Shown here one piece after another: positions 54,746 through 64,000 of a DNA stretch of 64,000 nucleotides. The DNA lies in contig JAJRSE010000017.1 in the NCBI GenBank assembly GCA_024278955.1, forward strand, positions 1-64,000, read 5' to 3'. The stretch comes from Planctomycetota bacterium. Its GTDB lineage: Bacteria > Planctomycetota > Planctomycetia > Pirellulales > Lacipirellulaceae. The position numbers and the translations under genes were made by a program. The notes under the pieces are model-generated. The model saw only the letters and a program-made list of their open reading frames with translations, was not told the origin of the DNA and did no database searches. How positions within the stretch are numbered: position 1 is the first letter of the stretch; each line of letters begins with the position of its first letter.

Positions 54746-56707
54746 ATGACTCAACAACGTGTTCTGGTCGTCGGTGGTGGACTCGCCGGTTTGGCCGCGA
54801 CGATGAGATTGGCTGAACTCGGGATTCCCGTCGACCTGATGAGCCTGACGCCGGTCAAGCGATCGCATAGCGTTTGTGCTCAGGGCGGCATCAATAGCGT
54901 CAACGAGATGACGCGGCAGCTGGGCGATAGCGAATATCTGCATCTTGACGACACGGTTTACGGGGGCGACTTTCTCCAGCACCAGCCGCCGGTCAAAGAA
55001 ATGACCGATTGGGCACCTCGGATTATCGATCTGATGGATCGGCTGGGGGTGCCGTTTAATCGTACCCCTGAGGGATTTCGCGATCAGCGGCGTTTCGGCG
55101 GCACGATGTACAAGCGGACCGCTTTTGCCGGAGCCACGACCGGACAGCAACTGCTTTACGCTTTGGACGAACAAGTACGCCGTTGGCAGAGCCAGGGCGC
55201 AGTGGAAATGTACGAGGGTTGGGATTACCTTGGCCCGGTGCTCGACGACGAGGGCCGTTGCCGTGGGGCGATTGCTCAGAATCTGGTCACGATGGAGATC
55301 CGATCGTTCGCCGCCGATGCGGTCATTTTGGCGACCGGCGGCTGCGGGCTGATTTATGGCCGGAGCACGATGTCGATGTCTTGCACGGGTAGTGCGGCTA
55401 GCCGGAGCGTCCAGGCGGGAGTCAAGTACGCGAACGGCGAGTTCATCCAAGTGCATCCGACGGCGATTCCCGGGGCCGACAAGCTGCGGTTGATGAGCGA
55501 ATCGGCACGCGGCGAAGGCGGTCGCGTGTGGGTGCCCCGTGCTCCGCACGACGCGCGCATGGCGGGCGACATTTCTGAGTCGGAACGATATTACTTTCTT
55601 GAAGAGCGTTATCCGAAATATGGGAACCTGGTGCCTCGCGATATCGCGACTCGCGAGATTTTTAATGTTTGTGTGAACGAAGGCTTGAGCGTCGAAGCCG
55701 GCAGGCAGTGTGTTTACCTCGACCTGACGCACATCCCTCGTGCGGAGCTTGACCGCAAATTGGGGGGCATTCTTAGCATCTACGAGAAGTTCCAAGGGGT
55801 CGACCCGCGGGATGAACCGATGAAGATTTTCCCAGCCGTTCATTATGCCATGGGCGGGGTGTGGGCCGACTACGAACGAACGGCCGAGGGCGGCTTGGTC
55901 GCTGGTTCGCCGCGTAACCAGCAGACCAATGTGCCGGGTCTGTTCGCGATTGGCGAGTGCGACTATCAGTATCACGGCGGCAATCGATTGGGTGCCAACT
56001 CGTTGTTGAGTTGTATTTTCAGTGGCCTGTTCGTGGCGCCTGGCGTCGAGAACATGCTTGCGTCGCTTCCGGATTCGGCCCACGACAAAAAATACGACAC
56101 CTTGCTGCGTGGCCAACGAGCGATCTGCCAGTTGGACCACGACGAGCTGTTGAAACGTGCCGGAGGTCGGGAGAATCCTTACGTCATTCATCAAGAGTTG
56201 GGCGACGTGATGACCAAAGCCGCAACCGTAGTTCGCGACAACGATCAGTTGCGAGCGGGCTTGGAGAAGGTCAACGAACTGGCCGAGCGAGTCCAACGTT
56301 GCTCGCTTTCGGACACAGGCACTTGGACCAACCAAAACGTAATTTTCACGAAGGCACTTCGTGATATGTTCCCGCTGGCCAAAGCCATCTTGAAGGGGGC
56401 CTTGGCTCGCGACGAATGTCGTGGGGCTCATTTCAAGCCGGAGTTTGTGATGCCGGGCGTGGAATCGGATGATCCGGCCGAGCGTCATCGTCAGGCCGAA
56501 GCTTGGTGCGATGCGTTTGAAGCGAAGAATAAGAAGTGGCTTAAAACCACGATCGCCACGGTCGACAAATCGGGCGAGCCGACACTGAGCTACGAAGAGG
56601 TGGACACGTCGCTCATTCCGCCGCGTCCGCGTCTGTATGGCTTGGTTGGTGGCGAGATGATCGAGCAAGCTTGGAAAGATCGGCAAGCGAAACGCGACAG
56701 CAAGTAG
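54746..56707 (+). CDS. sdhA: Succinate dehydrogenase flavoprotein subunit
   Basis: Oxidises succinate to fumarate with FAD. 653 residues: N-terminal VLVVGGGLAGLAATMRLAEL (FAD loop), the His for covalent FAD in KRSHSVCAQGGINS, the substrate region with HPTAIPGADKLRLMSESARG, FPAVHYAMGGVWADYE and GLFAIGECDYQYHGGNRLGA NSL-type motif, then the C-terminal helical domain. All expected catalytic residues appear present. sdhB is not immediately adjacent: 653 bases of repeats separate them. Confidence 0.95.
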   Translation: MTQQRVLVVGGGLAGLAATMRLAELGIPVDLMSLTPVKRSHSVCAQGGINSVNEMTRQLGDSEYLHLDDTVYGGDFLQHQPPVKEMTDWAPRIIDLMDRLGVPFNRTPEGFRDQRRFGGTMYKRTAFAGATTGQQLLYALDEQVRRWQSQGAVEMYEGWDYLGPVLDDEGRCRGAIAQNLVTMEIRSFAADAVILATGGCGLIYGRSTMSMSCTGSAASRSVQAGVKYANGEFIQVHPTAIPGADKLRLMSESARGEGGRVWVPRAPHDARMAGDISESERYYFLEERYPKYGNLVPRDIATREIFNVCVNEGLSVEAGRQCVYLDLTHIPRAELDRKLGGILSIYEKFQGVDPRDEPMKIFPAVHYAMGGVWADYERTAEGGLVAGSPRNQQTNVPGLFAIGECDYQYHGGNRLGANSLLSCIFSGLFVAPGVENMLASLPDSAHDKKYDTLLRGQRAICQLDHDELLKRAGGRENPYVIHQELGDVMTKAATVVRDNDQLRAGLEKVNELAERVQRCSLSDTGTWTNQNVIFTKALRDMFPLAKAILKGALARDECRGAHFKPEFVMPGVESDDPAERHRQAEAWCDAFEAKNKKWLKTTIATVDKSGEPTLSYEEVDTSLIPPRPRLYGLVGGEMIEQAWKDRQAKRDSK

Positions 56708-57026
56708 GTTGCCTGGGCGTTTTTCTTTTTTCTTCGGGTTGGCGTTTACGCTGTTCGGAGTGGTGTGACCGCCACGGATCGCGGGCACCCCCTCTTTTGG
56801 GGATTTGTCCCCTCGATAGGGGTCCCATGTTTTGGGACTTAATTCAGGGTTTTTGTCCCCTGGCATTTGCGATTGATTCGCAAATCGTAGAGTCTGCTGC
56901 GATGGCCCTGGGACAAAATAGGTTGAATTAAGGATTCTTGGAGACCTCTTTTGGGGACAAAATCAGGGGCAGATTTCCTGGGATGGTGGGGATGGATACA
57001 GAAAAACTTCAAAGTCTATTTTTTGA

Positions 57027-57182
<156 letters not shown>

Positions 57183-57360
57183 TATCTGACTTGGCAGTTC
57201 CCCTGGGGATAAATACGGATTGAGTTGATTGGTGCAGATTTTGTGGCTAAATGCGAGTGAGAAATTTTCGTTTTGGCGGGACAAAAGATGCTTTGCCGTC
57301 GTTTTGAAGTGCGGCTCAAACGCTCTGGTCATCTTTCGGGGATCAGATATCATAGAGGGC

Positions 57361-58212
57361 ATGACTGCTCACTCTCAAAAATCGACCAAACCGTCGTCTT
57401 TCGAAGTTCGCATCCTGCGGCAAGATGCTCCGGCAAAAGGCCCGCGTTGGGAGCGGCATCGAGTGACTTACGAACCGAATCTGAACGTCATCAGCGTGCT
57501 ACAGAAAGTTGCCACCCTTGCCACGACGTCGGATGGCAAGAACACGACTCCCGTGGCCTGGTACTGCAACTGCCTGGAAGAGGTTTGTGGTGCTTGCACG
57601 ATGCTGATTAATGGGCGTACGCGGCAAGCCTGTTCGGCTTTGGTCGACAAGCTGCTCGAGGAGAATCCAGAGGGGTTGGAGCTAAGGCCGATGAGCAAGT
57701 TTCCCGTGGTGCGCGATCTTGTGGTTGATCGTGGTCGTATGTTCCGTGCCCTTGAGCGAGTGCAAGCTTGGATACCGGTTGACGGGTATGGCGATCGAGG
57801 ATCGGGTCCGCGCGAGTCGCAAGAGAGCCAACAGGTTCGTTATCCGCTTTCGGAGTGCATGACCTGTGGCTGTTGTGTCGAGGCGTGTCCCCAGTTTGCA
57901 AAAGTCGAGCTAGCACAGCGCAGCGACGAGACCAGCGAACAGTTTGAAGATCGCAAAGCCCAGGAGTACGACGGCGCATTTGTCGGGGCCGCGGCGATTA
58001 GCCAGGCAATGTTGTTTAACGACCACCCGACGGGACACATGAACGCCGGCGAGCGATTGGAAACGCTTATGGGCCCAGGCGGAATTCAAATGTGTGGCAA
58101 TGCCCAGAATTGTGTAGCTGTTTGTCCGAAGGAAATTCCGCTAACGACGTCGATTGCTCGTGCCGGTCGTCAGACGACGGTGCATTTAGTGACGCAGTTT
58201 TTTGACAGCTAG
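57361..58212 (+). CDS. sdhB: Succinate dehydrogenase iron-sulfur subunit
   Basis: Carries electrons from FAD to quinone through three iron-sulfur clusters. 283 residues: [2Fe-2S] ligands in YCNCLEEVCGACTMLING with a later Cys in RQAC; [4Fe-4S] and [3Fe-4S] ligands in MTCGCCVEACPQF and CGNAQNCVAVCPKEIP. I start at the ATG at 57361 with GAGGG upstream. Functionally it belongs with sdhC-sdhA despite the intervening repeats; it may need its own promoter. Confidence 0.95.
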   Translation: MTAHSQKSTKPSSFEVRILRQDAPAKGPRWERHRVTYEPNLNVISVLQKVATLATTSDGKNTTPVAWYCNCLEEVCGACTMLINGRTRQACSALVDKLLEENPEGLELRPMSKFPVVRDLVVDRGRMFRALERVQAWIPVDGYGDRGSGPRESQESQQVRYPLSECMTCGCCVEACPQFAKVELAQRSDETSEQFEDRKAQEYDGAFVGAAAISQAMLFNDHPTGHMNAGERLETLMGPGGIQMCGNAQNCVAVCPKEIPLTTSIARAGRQTTVHLVTQFFDS

Positions 58213-58238
58213 AGTTTGTGAGATTCGATCTTTGGCTC

Positions 58239-58256
58239 GGAGGCAGGTGTGCCTCC
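58239..58256. terminator. Short hairpin between convergent genes
   Basis: GGAGGCA-GGTG-TGCCTCC, a 7-bp GC-rich stem between the sdhB stop and the stop of the minus-strand gene. No T-run, so its role as terminator is uncertain. Confidence 0.35.
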
Positions 58257-58274
58257 GTCTGTCGTGGCGTTTTG

Positions 58275-59570
58275 CTAGCGACGGTTGGTTCGAGAGGCTT
58301 GGGAGTTGGCCATGGTGAGGAACTCGCGGGCTAGCTCCGAGCGTAACCGGCTGTGCGATCGTAGTCGATTGAGCCATTGCGAGACTTCTTGTTGAGAAGG
58401 CTGTCGCTGGGTGACCAATTGGAACATGCGATAGATGTATTGCGTGTCGTCGGCACCGGCTTGGTAGTAGAATTCAGGTGTGCTGAGGATTTGCAATTGG
58501 GCGTCGGAAATTGGGCCTCCTCGAGCGAGGTGGGCTTCCCAAACGTAAAGTTCCTGGGCTCGCGGCTCGCGACCGAGATATTCGCGGAACCAGCGAGAGA
58601 TTTGAGCGATCTGTTCGTTTCGATTCGGAGCCGCACCGCCGGGGTAGGAGGCCGCAGATTCGACGACCAGCTGTAACTTTGTGGTGGGCTTGCCGCCGAA
58701 GACAGCGATGTCTCGCCGGGTAGCATAAATTTGACGGCCGCCTGCTTCGATCGTAGCGCTGAGGATATAGGTGCGATTTGAATTGACTTCCGACGGGTCG
58801 TACTCGATTTTGAAAGGAATCGGCACGCGCGATGCCGAGGTAATGGTCTGCCGGGCAATCGTGATCGGACGTAAATCGGCGCGGAGTACTTCTCTCAGCT
58901 CAACCGTTGCGATGGCATCGCGAGGCAGTTCGGCGCGATTGCGATAGGTGATGGTACCAGTCAGTGTTTTTTGGCGAGCATCGAGCTGGACGGGGAGATT
59001 CATGAGCTGGCCGTCGCGGTTGTTTTGCACGAGTAGGCGGACCCAGCCTTGGTCGTTGGCGTGTCGTTCCAGCTCTTTGCCTACATCGTAGAGAGTGTTA
59101 TCGACGTAGCCGATTTGGAAACCGTTGACGCTGATGATGCGATCGCTGACTTCGAGTCCGGCACGCTCGGCGGCCGAGCCTTGTACGACTTCGGCGATTC
59201 GGACGCCGGTGTCGGTGTCTTCAGGAAAGATGCCTAGTCGCCAGTGGTCGAGCGTTTGGTTTTGCGTTCCCTGCCCAGGAAAGAACGAGGGCTGAAAGCT
59301 TTGAGAGGGAGTGCCTGAGGTTGGAGGTTGGTAGTTCCAGTTGGGGGCTGCGCGGTCTTGCGATCGGTCGCGGGCCCTATTTGGATTTGTGATGGCGCCG
59401 CGCCAGTTAAGGCTCGGGTCGCCAAAAGCATTGGTGGTTGTGTTTGCCGCGCCGGGTGCCCGGCGGGCTTGCGACGAGGCGCGGTTGGTGTCGATGCCGT
59501 GAGAGAAGTTGAGTCCAACGGTTGGAACAATCAACAGTGTGCCTAAGGCAGCTTGCAGAAAAGTCTTCAT
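58275..59570 (-). CDS. Exported protein combining PDZ, YbaY-like and DUF4214-like domains
   Basis: 431 residues: signal peptide (MKTFLQAALGTLLIVPTVGL), an Asn/Arg/Pro-rich linker, a PDZ domain (RIAEVVQGSAAERAGLEVSD, RIISVNGFQIG), then a beta domain reading LTGTITYRNRAELPRDAIAT, VELREV, VPIPFKIEYDPSEVNSNRTY and LSATIEAGGRQIYATRRDI, which is the YbaY/YscW pattern of small lipoprotein chaperones, and a C-terminal helical domain (WFREYLGREPRAQELYVWEA, YIYRMFQLVTQRQPSQQEVS) like DUF4214. I have not seen this combination described. I start at 59570, the signal-peptide Met; the frame reaches 59621. Likely periplasmic; role unknown. Confidence 0.8.
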   Translation of the reverse strand: MKTFLQAALGTLLIVPTVGLNFSHGIDTNRASSQARRAPGAANTTTNAFGDPSLNWRGAITNPNRARDRSQDRAAPNWNYQPPTSGTPSQSFQPSFFPGQGTQNQTLDHWRLGIFPEDTDTGVRIAEVVQGSAAERAGLEVSDRIISVNGFQIGYVDNTLYDVGKELERHANDQGWVRLLVQNNRDGQLMNLPVQLDARQKTLTGTITYRNRAELPRDAIATVELREVLRADLRPITIARQTITSASRVPIPFKIEYDPSEVNSNRTYILSATIEAGGRQIYATRRDIAVFGGKPTTKLQLVVESAASYPGGAAPNRNEQIAQISRWFREYLGREPRAQELYVWEAHLARGGPISDAQLQILSTPEFYYQAGADDTQYIYRMFQLVTQRQPSQQEVSQWLNRLRSHSRLRSELAREFLTMANSQASRTNRR

Positions 59571-59658
59571 AGGAGGCCTTTTGAATTCGGAATTTGGATT
59601 GCGGATTTCGGAATGGGCCAATGGCGATTCCTTGATTCCCCTTGGATTTATCTTGCGA

Positions 59659-60663
59659 CTACCTCGCTACGCCGAGTCCGATGGCATCGAGCGCGACGCG
59701 GGCTGGCGGGGCAGGGATGGCTTGCAAGCCCGCTTTGACGACGTCTTCCTGTCCCTGTCGGCTGAAGGCGTACCTGATGAATTCGCGTTGGAGAGGGTTA
59801 AGCTTCTGTTTCGGATTGCGATTGACGACCAGTTGCAACCGGCGGACGAACGGGTAGTGGCCACGGTCTGCTTCGGGGGAGTCGATCGCCACGAAGGGCT
59901 GGCCCTGGGCGAATGCGAGCGGTACTGCTCGTACGGCAGGCGAGGTGTACGACATTCCGCCGAAAGCGATTCCTGTCGGGTCAGCGGCGACTGCTTTGAG
60001 CATGTCGATGTTTGATTTGTGGGCTTTAAGATCGCCGCGTATTTTTCCGCCTAGCATAATTGCTTCTTGAAAGAAGACTTGCGAGCCGGTATCGCTACCG
60101 CGTCCGTGGGCTGTAATTGGTTTTGATGCGAGTGGGCCGCTGACGTCGAGTTCTCCCCAGGTACGGATCGGCTGGGTGGCACCTCGTTGGCGTGTGGTTG
60201 AATAGATGGCGTCGACTTGGGCAAATGTCAGTCCGCGAATCGGGTTGTCTTTGTGGACAAAAATAGCGGTTCGTTCAAGACAAGGCGTCAGGACAGTCGG
60301 CGGATAGCCGATCGTGCTAGCGAAGTCAGCGACTTCGTCTCGCCGCATCGAGCGGCTGAGAAGACCGATGTTGGTTTCGCCCGACTTGACTGCTGCGACG
60401 GCTTTACGCGATCCAAAGATGTCGATCGAGATTTTTACTTCGGGATAGAACTGCTTGAAGCTATTGGCCCAAACTGCTGCGACATGGGACATCGTATTCG
60501 ATCCGCCAAGCTTAAGCTCGCCAGCGAGGCGTTCTTGAGGATGGTAAATTGGAAGATTCGGGTCGAGCAGTACCGGCGCACCATTGCCCTCGGCAATGGT
60601 CGGCAACATGCAGCAGATATTAAGTAGGACAGCAAAAAATGCGGCGGAGATTATCTTCAACAT
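59659..60663 (-). CDS. PstS-like periplasmic substrate-binding protein
   Basis: 334 residues with a signal peptide (MLKIISAAFFAVLLNICCML) and the phosphate-binding protein pattern: LKLGGSNTMSHVAAVWANSF, VKISIDIFGSRKAVAAVKSG, NIGLLSRSMRRDEVADF, ITAHGRGSDTGSQVFFQEAI and a C-terminal region ending PLQREFIRYAFSRQGQEDV. It resembles PstS in the ABC phosphate system, but no pstCAB genes are nearby, so it may be an orphan binding protein with a different ligand. I start at the ATG at 60663 with GGGAG upstream. Confidence 0.83.
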   Translation of the reverse strand: MLKIISAAFFAVLLNICCMLPTIAEGNGAPVLLDPNLPIYHPQERLAGELKLGGSNTMSHVAAVWANSFKQFYPEVKISIDIFGSRKAVAAVKSGETNIGLLSRSMRRDEVADFASTIGYPPTVLTPCLERTAIFVHKDNPIRGLTFAQVDAIYSTTRQRGATQPIRTWGELDVSGPLASKPITAHGRGSDTGSQVFFQEAIMLGGKIRGDLKAHKSNIDMLKAVAADPTGIAFGGMSYTSPAVRAVPLAFAQGQPFVAIDSPEADRGHYPFVRRLQLVVNRNPKQKLNPLQREFIRYAFSRQGQEDVVKAGLQAIPAPPARVALDAIGLGVAR

Positions 60664-60896
60664 TACAAGGGCTCCCGGGAAGGAATACACCAGACGCAAA
60701 AGGCGCGTTGGCCTGTGACCGGGGAGTGTAGTTCGTTTTGGTGAAGAGAGTAAAGACGAGAAAATTTTTTGGGTGCTAGCAGAGTCGTAAAGCTAGATGG
60801 TTTGGGTTGAACCACGACGGCACGATGGGCACAACGAGGAGTTGGAAGAACAAGTCGGCCTAGCCTACTATCAACGTGGTTCAACTGCCTCGACAT

Positions 60897-60928
60897 AAAA
60901 AAGCCCACGAGGGTTAAGCTCGTGGGCT
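60897..60928 (-). terminator. Rho-independent terminator of fusA
   Basis: On the minus strand the stem AGCCCACGAG/CTCGTGGGCT (10 bp, 7-base loop) is followed by TTTTTT, starting about 34 bases after the fusA stop. A textbook intrinsic terminator. Confidence 0.9.
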
Positions 60929-60961
60929 CTTGTTGTTGGTACGCGTTGTGATTGAGCTTTG

Positions 60962-63061
60962 CTACGCAGGTTGTAGTTCGGCTTTTCGCTCGGCGATGAT
61001 TTCGATTTGGATGTTGCTTGGAACAGCCGAGTATTTCGACAGTTCCATGCTGAAGCTGCCCTGCCCTTGGGTCTGGCTTCGCAGATCGGTTGAGAAACCA
61101 AAGGTTTCGGCGAGCGGGATTTCGCAGATGATGGTGGTGAGCCTGTTCTGCGTGTTGGTCGAGACGACCATGCCTCGCTTGCTGGCTACTTGGCCGACGA
61201 CCGAGCCTTGGAACTCTTCGGGGCATTCGATTTCCATCAGCATGATGGGCTCAAGCAAGGCGGGCTTCATGCGATTGAAGTTTTGGCGGAAGCATTCTTG
61301 GGCAGTTAGCATGAAGGCCATGTCCGAGGAGTCGACGTCGTGGTATTTTCCGTCGAGGAGCACAACTTTGATGCCCACGACCGGGTAACCCGCGACCGGG
61401 CCTTTGTCCATCATTAAACGGAATCCCTTTTCGATGGCAGGGATAAAGTTCTTGGGGATTCGACCGCCGGTCACTTTGTCGACAAACAACATTTCGCTGC
61501 CATCGGCTTCTTCGCGATCTTCGTCGGTCATGGGGCTAATCGTGCCCACGATGTTACCGAATTGCCCCGAGCCACCGGTTTGCTTCTTTCGCGTATGATT
61601 GAAGTCGAATGCGACGGAACCACTTTCGCGGTAGCTGACCTTGGGAGCCCCGACCTCGACGTCGACGCCGTACTCGCGGCGAATTCGTTCGGTGTAGACT
61701 TCCAGGTGTAGCTCGCCCATGCCGGCGATTACGGTTTCGCCGGTTTCTGAGTCGGTACTGACGCGGAACGTAGGGTCTTCTTTGCGGAAACGCTGGAGGG
61801 CCTTGCTGAGCTTGTCGGCGTTGTCGCGTGAGATCGGGTTGATCGACATTTTGATGACGGCGTCGGCAACAAAGATATTTTCTAAGGTGCAGTACTTGGC
61901 TTCGGAGCAATAAGTATCGCCGCTGGCACAGTCGATGCCCATGATCGCGATGATGTCGCCAGCGGAAGCGCTGTCAACTTCTTCGCGTTTATTGCTGTGC
62001 ATCCGAACGATACGGCTGTAGCGTTCTTTGCGACCGGTCCGCTGATTGAAGTATTGCTCGCCTTTTCGGATGGTGCCTTGGTAGACTCGCATGAAGGAGA
62101 GTTGGCCATATTCGTCGTCGGCGATTTTGAATGCCATGCCGACGAAGGGTTTGTCGGGGTCGCTGTCGAGCTCGACTTTTTTCTCTATGTCGGTCGTCTC
62201 GGAAGCGATGGTGGTGCGATCGAGCGGCGAGGGCAGGTAGCGGTTGATCGCGTCCATGAGCGGCTGGACGGCGGTGTTTTTGTAAGCCGAGCCGAGATAG
62301 ACGGGCGTGAAGCCTTGGTCGATCGTAGCGGTACGAATCAGCTCGTGAATCAGCTGTTCGGGGACTTCTTCTTCAGAGAGAAGGAGCTCCATGAGTTCGT
62401 CGCTGTACATCGAAAGCGACTCAAGCATGGCGGCACGCGAGGTGGCGGCTTTTTCGATGAGATCGGCGGGGATGTCTTCTTCGCGGACGTCTTCGCCGTT
62501 AGAACCATCGAAGTAGAAGGCCTTCATCGTGACCAGGTCGATGATGCCCTTGAAGTTTTCTTCTTTGCCAATAGAAATCTGCATCAGTACCGCGTCGGCA
62601 CCGAGCTTTTCTTGAACTTGTTCGACGACCGAGTCGGGATCGGCCCCGGTGCGATCCATCTTGTTGATAAACGCAAGGCGAGGAACATGGTATCGCTTCA
62701 TCTGACGGTCGACCGTCATCGATTGCGACTGCACACCACCGACGGCGCAAAGGACCAGCACGGCACCATCGAGCACGCGAAGGCTACGTTCGACCTCGAC
62801 CGTGAAGTCGACATGGCCCGGGGTGTCGATGAGGTTGACTGTGTGGCCGTCCCACTCGACGGTCGTGGCCGCACTGGTGATCGTGATGCCGCGTTCTTTT
62901 TCAAGCTCCATGTGATCCATGGTAGCGCCGTCACCGCCGCCGCGGACGTCTTCGATTTTATGGATCCGGCCAGCATAGAAAAGGATGCGCTCGCTCAGCG
63001 TGGTTTTGCCAGAGTCGATGTGCGCGGAGATACCGATGTTGCGAACTTTACGAAGGTCCAT
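60962..63061 (-). CDS. fusA: Elongation factor G, spdEFG1/mitochondrial EFG1-like
   Basis: GTPase that drives ribosome translocation. 699 residues, full length: G1 [21 protein letters not shown]2/G3 [12 protein letters not shown] and [30 protein letters not shown], then domains II-V ending in [20 protein letters not shown] and the final YSAVPSNIQ. Serine instead of alanine in AHIDSGKTT, together with [13 protein letters not shown], matches the mitochondrial EFG1 subgroup shared by spirochaetes, planctomycetes and some delta-proteobacteria (spdEFG1). A second, classical EF-G may occur elsewhere. A clear terminator follows. Confidence 0.93.
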   Translation of the reverse strand: MDLRKVRNIGISAHIDSGKTTLSERILFYAGRIHKIEDVRGGGDGATMDHMELEKERGITITSAATTVEWDGHTVNLIDTPGHVDFTVEVERSLRVLDGAVLVLCAVGGVQSQSMTVDRQMKRYHVPRLAFINKMDRTGADPDSVVEQVQEKLGADAVLMQISIGKEENFKGIIDLVTMKAFYFDGSNGEDVREEDIPADLIEKAATSRAAMLESLSMYSDELMELLLSEEEVPEQLIHELIRTATIDQGFTPVYLGSAYKNTAVQPLMDAINRYLPSPLDRTTIASETTDIEKKVELDSDPDKPFVGMAFKIADDEYGQLSFMRVYQGTIRKGEQYFNQRTGRKERYSRIVRMHSNKREEVDSASAGDIIAIMGIDCASGDTYCSEAKYCTLENIFVADAVIKMSINPISRDNADKLSKALQRFRKEDPTFRVSTDSETGETVIAGMGELHLEVYTERIRREYGVDVEVGAPKVSYRESGSVAFDFNHTRKKQTGGSGQFGNIVGTISPMTDEDREEADGSEMLFVDKVTGGRIPKNFIPAIEKGFRLMMDKGPVAGYPVVGIKVVLLDGKYHDVDSSDMAFMLTAQECFRQNFNRMKPALLEPIMLMEIECPEEFQGSVVGQVASKRGMVVSTNTQNRLTTIICEIPLAETFGFSTDLRSQTQGQGSFSMELSKYSAVPSNIQIEIIAERKAELQPA

Positions 63062-63617
63062 TTTATGTCTTAGCCTCTACTCAAACGTCAAAAAAATTCG
63101 CTGCAGAAGCGGATACGCCGCAAGCAGCACATGAGAAAAATATGGAAACCCCTTGAGACGACGGTCTAGGGGCTAGTACACAAGAGAAAATAGGGCAGCT
63201 GTTGTCAGCCTATCTCGAGGCGGGACGAATTGGCTATTTTGTCTCGTTATGGTCCTAATGGCTAGTGCAAACTGGAGAAATCATGGTGATATCTGTTGGG
63301 CCACTAGAACAGTCCAACTAGGCTTTGTCAGAAAACTCCTACTTTTCTCGATAGAGATGCTTGCCCAATTTCATAGATCGGCTCTGTTGGACTTATATCA
63401 TCGGCATACTGGGGGCCGCGATTAGAATGTAGATTGGGCGAATTTACGCCAAGCGTTTTAAGCGTTAAGTTGTTTGATTGTAAACAGATAGGGAAACCGG
63501 CAATCGTTTGAGGTGAGTTTTTAGCTAGCGGAGTGCGATGGCAAGGAGGTGCCCCGTTTTTTGTCTTTGGCCGAAGGCGGGGGCGGTTGTTGTCGAGCGA
63601 GTTTTTTGGAGATTGCC
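63062..63617. other. Intergenic region between divergent genes
   Basis: Upstream of both fusA and the next gene. A hairpin with CCCCTTGAGAC/GTCTAGGGG arms lies at 63152-63174, and the 20-base string ACTAGGCTTTGTCAGAAAAC (63317-63336) repeats the left end of the element at 26704. No matching right end is visible here. No gene recognised. Confidence 0.45.
63317..63336. repeat. Solo end of the CTTTG-type element
   Basis: Identical over 20 bases and in the same orientation to 26703-26722. The rest of the element is not recognisable, so this may be a decayed or partial copy. Confidence 0.6.
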
Positions 63618-64000
63618 ATGGGCAAAACGGGGAAAGAAAAATTTGAATCTGAGGGGCAGCCGGAAGCTCGGGCCGAGAAATTGCCCTCGGGGTGGCTTTC
63701 TCGCTGGCCCTGGGTGACGTTTTTGTTGCCGATGTTGGTCTACATGGTCATGGGCACGTTCGAGCCGGCTCGGCCAGAAGTCGATCAGACAGACGAAGTG
63801 GTTACAGAATTTGATCGGCAAATCCAGGAGTCGTTTGGCGAAGAAGAGGGGCTGTTGCCAACGATTCGCTACGAACACTATCCCTATGTGTACACCACGA
63901 AAATTGTTCTTACCCTTGTGGCGATGATTTTTGTTTGGCCTGGCTATCGGACGCTTCCCTGGCGTGTGAGTGGAATGAGTGTGGTGGTGGGCGTCGTTGG
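63618..64000 (+). CDS. Membrane protein, N-terminal part; possible CPBP/CAAX intramembrane protease
   Basis: The frame opens at the ATG at 63618 and runs off the window (127 codons seen). The N-terminus is charged; then RWPWVTFLLPMLVYMVMGTF and KIVLTLVAMIFVWPGY are membrane segments separated by an acidic loop that ends IRYEHYPYVYTT. This opening resembles the planctomycete CAAX-protease-related proteins sometimes paired with exosortases, but the catalytic glutamates lie further downstream, outside the window, so the call rests on the start only. Divergent from fusA. Confidence 0.55.
   Translation, partial: MGKTGKEKFESEGQPEARAEKLPSGWLSRWPWVTFLLPMLVYMVMGTFEPARPEVDQTDEVVTEFDRQIQESFGEEEGLLPTIRYEHYPYVYTTKIVLTLVAMIFVWPGYRTLPWRVSGMSVVVGVV

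Noticed and set aside
53993-56866. A 957-codon open frame on the minus strand
   Set aside because: Antisense to sdhC and sdhA, which have full sets of family motifs; its composition (Arg/His/Gln-rich) is not protein-like.
61997-63073. A 358-codon plus-strand frame over fusA
   Set aside because: Antisense shadow of EF-G, whose motifs are complete.

Overview
The window looks like a chromosomal segment of a planctomycete, probably of the Pirellulales group. The evidence is its gene content: PEP-CTERM proteins with dockerin-like repeats, a DUF1559 pilin-like protein, a DUF1080 sugar hydrolase, a TIGR03790-type protein, very large TPR proteins, an animal-type haem peroxidase, and an EF-G whose N-terminus resembles the spirochaete/planctomycete/mitochondrial EFG1 subgroup. 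Genes are mostly singletons or pairs on alternating strands. I see no rRNA, tRNA, CRISPR array, prophage or complete insertion sequence.

Layout. 0-5 kb: family 2 glycosyltransferase, RimI-type acetyltransferase, plant-like phosphofructokinase and a secreted PQQ-type beta-propeller. 5-12 kb: a 1333-residue protein of unknown function, a coiled-coil protein with a PD-(D/E)XK-like site, and an ExeA-like ATPase. 12-16 kb: rsmE, two secreted proteins, an iron-sulfur APS reductase (cysH), an Rrf2 regulator and a small conserved-looking protein. 16-22 kb: DUF442 phosphatase-like lipoprotein, PEP-CTERM haem peroxidase, dockerin/PEP-CTERM protein, Ala/Lys-rich protein and DUF1080 hydrolase. 22-26 kb: prfB, which needs a programmed +1 frameshift, then mnmA and floA. 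26-35 kb: a run of minus-strand envelope or TPR proteins and a TIGR03790 protein. 35-38 kb: the GDP-L-fucose pair fcl-gmd. 37-42 kb: a MacB-like ABC exporter (ATPase, permease, adaptor). 42-49 kb: purE-purK, a Cys-rich lipoprotein with a 9-bp minisatellite, a CBM9-like protein, a DUF1559 protein and purH. 49-58 kb: S41 protease, an acidic protein, a TPR protein and sdhC-sdhA-sdhB. 58-64 kb: a PDZ/YbaY-like/DUF4214-like protein, a PstS-like protein, fusA and the start of a membrane protein, possibly a CPBP/CAAX protease.

The most distinctive non-coding signal is small palindromic elements, many ending in CTAG. A roughly 130-bp hairpin family has three copies (5044, 11207, 57053); one supplies the stop codon of the ExeA-like gene and one sits inside another palindrome between sdhA and sdhB. 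A second family of about 33-70 bp carries CTTTG-type terminal inverted repeats, and a third is centred on GGATTGCAATCC. The best candidates for something undescribed are the 1333-aa and 527-aa protein pair at 5.4-11.2 kb, the three-domain protein at 58.3-59.6 kb, and the CTAG-ended element families.

All assignments come from reading motifs and translations without database searches. Where an in-frame start further downstream has a better ribosome binding site or signal peptide, I chose it and said so.
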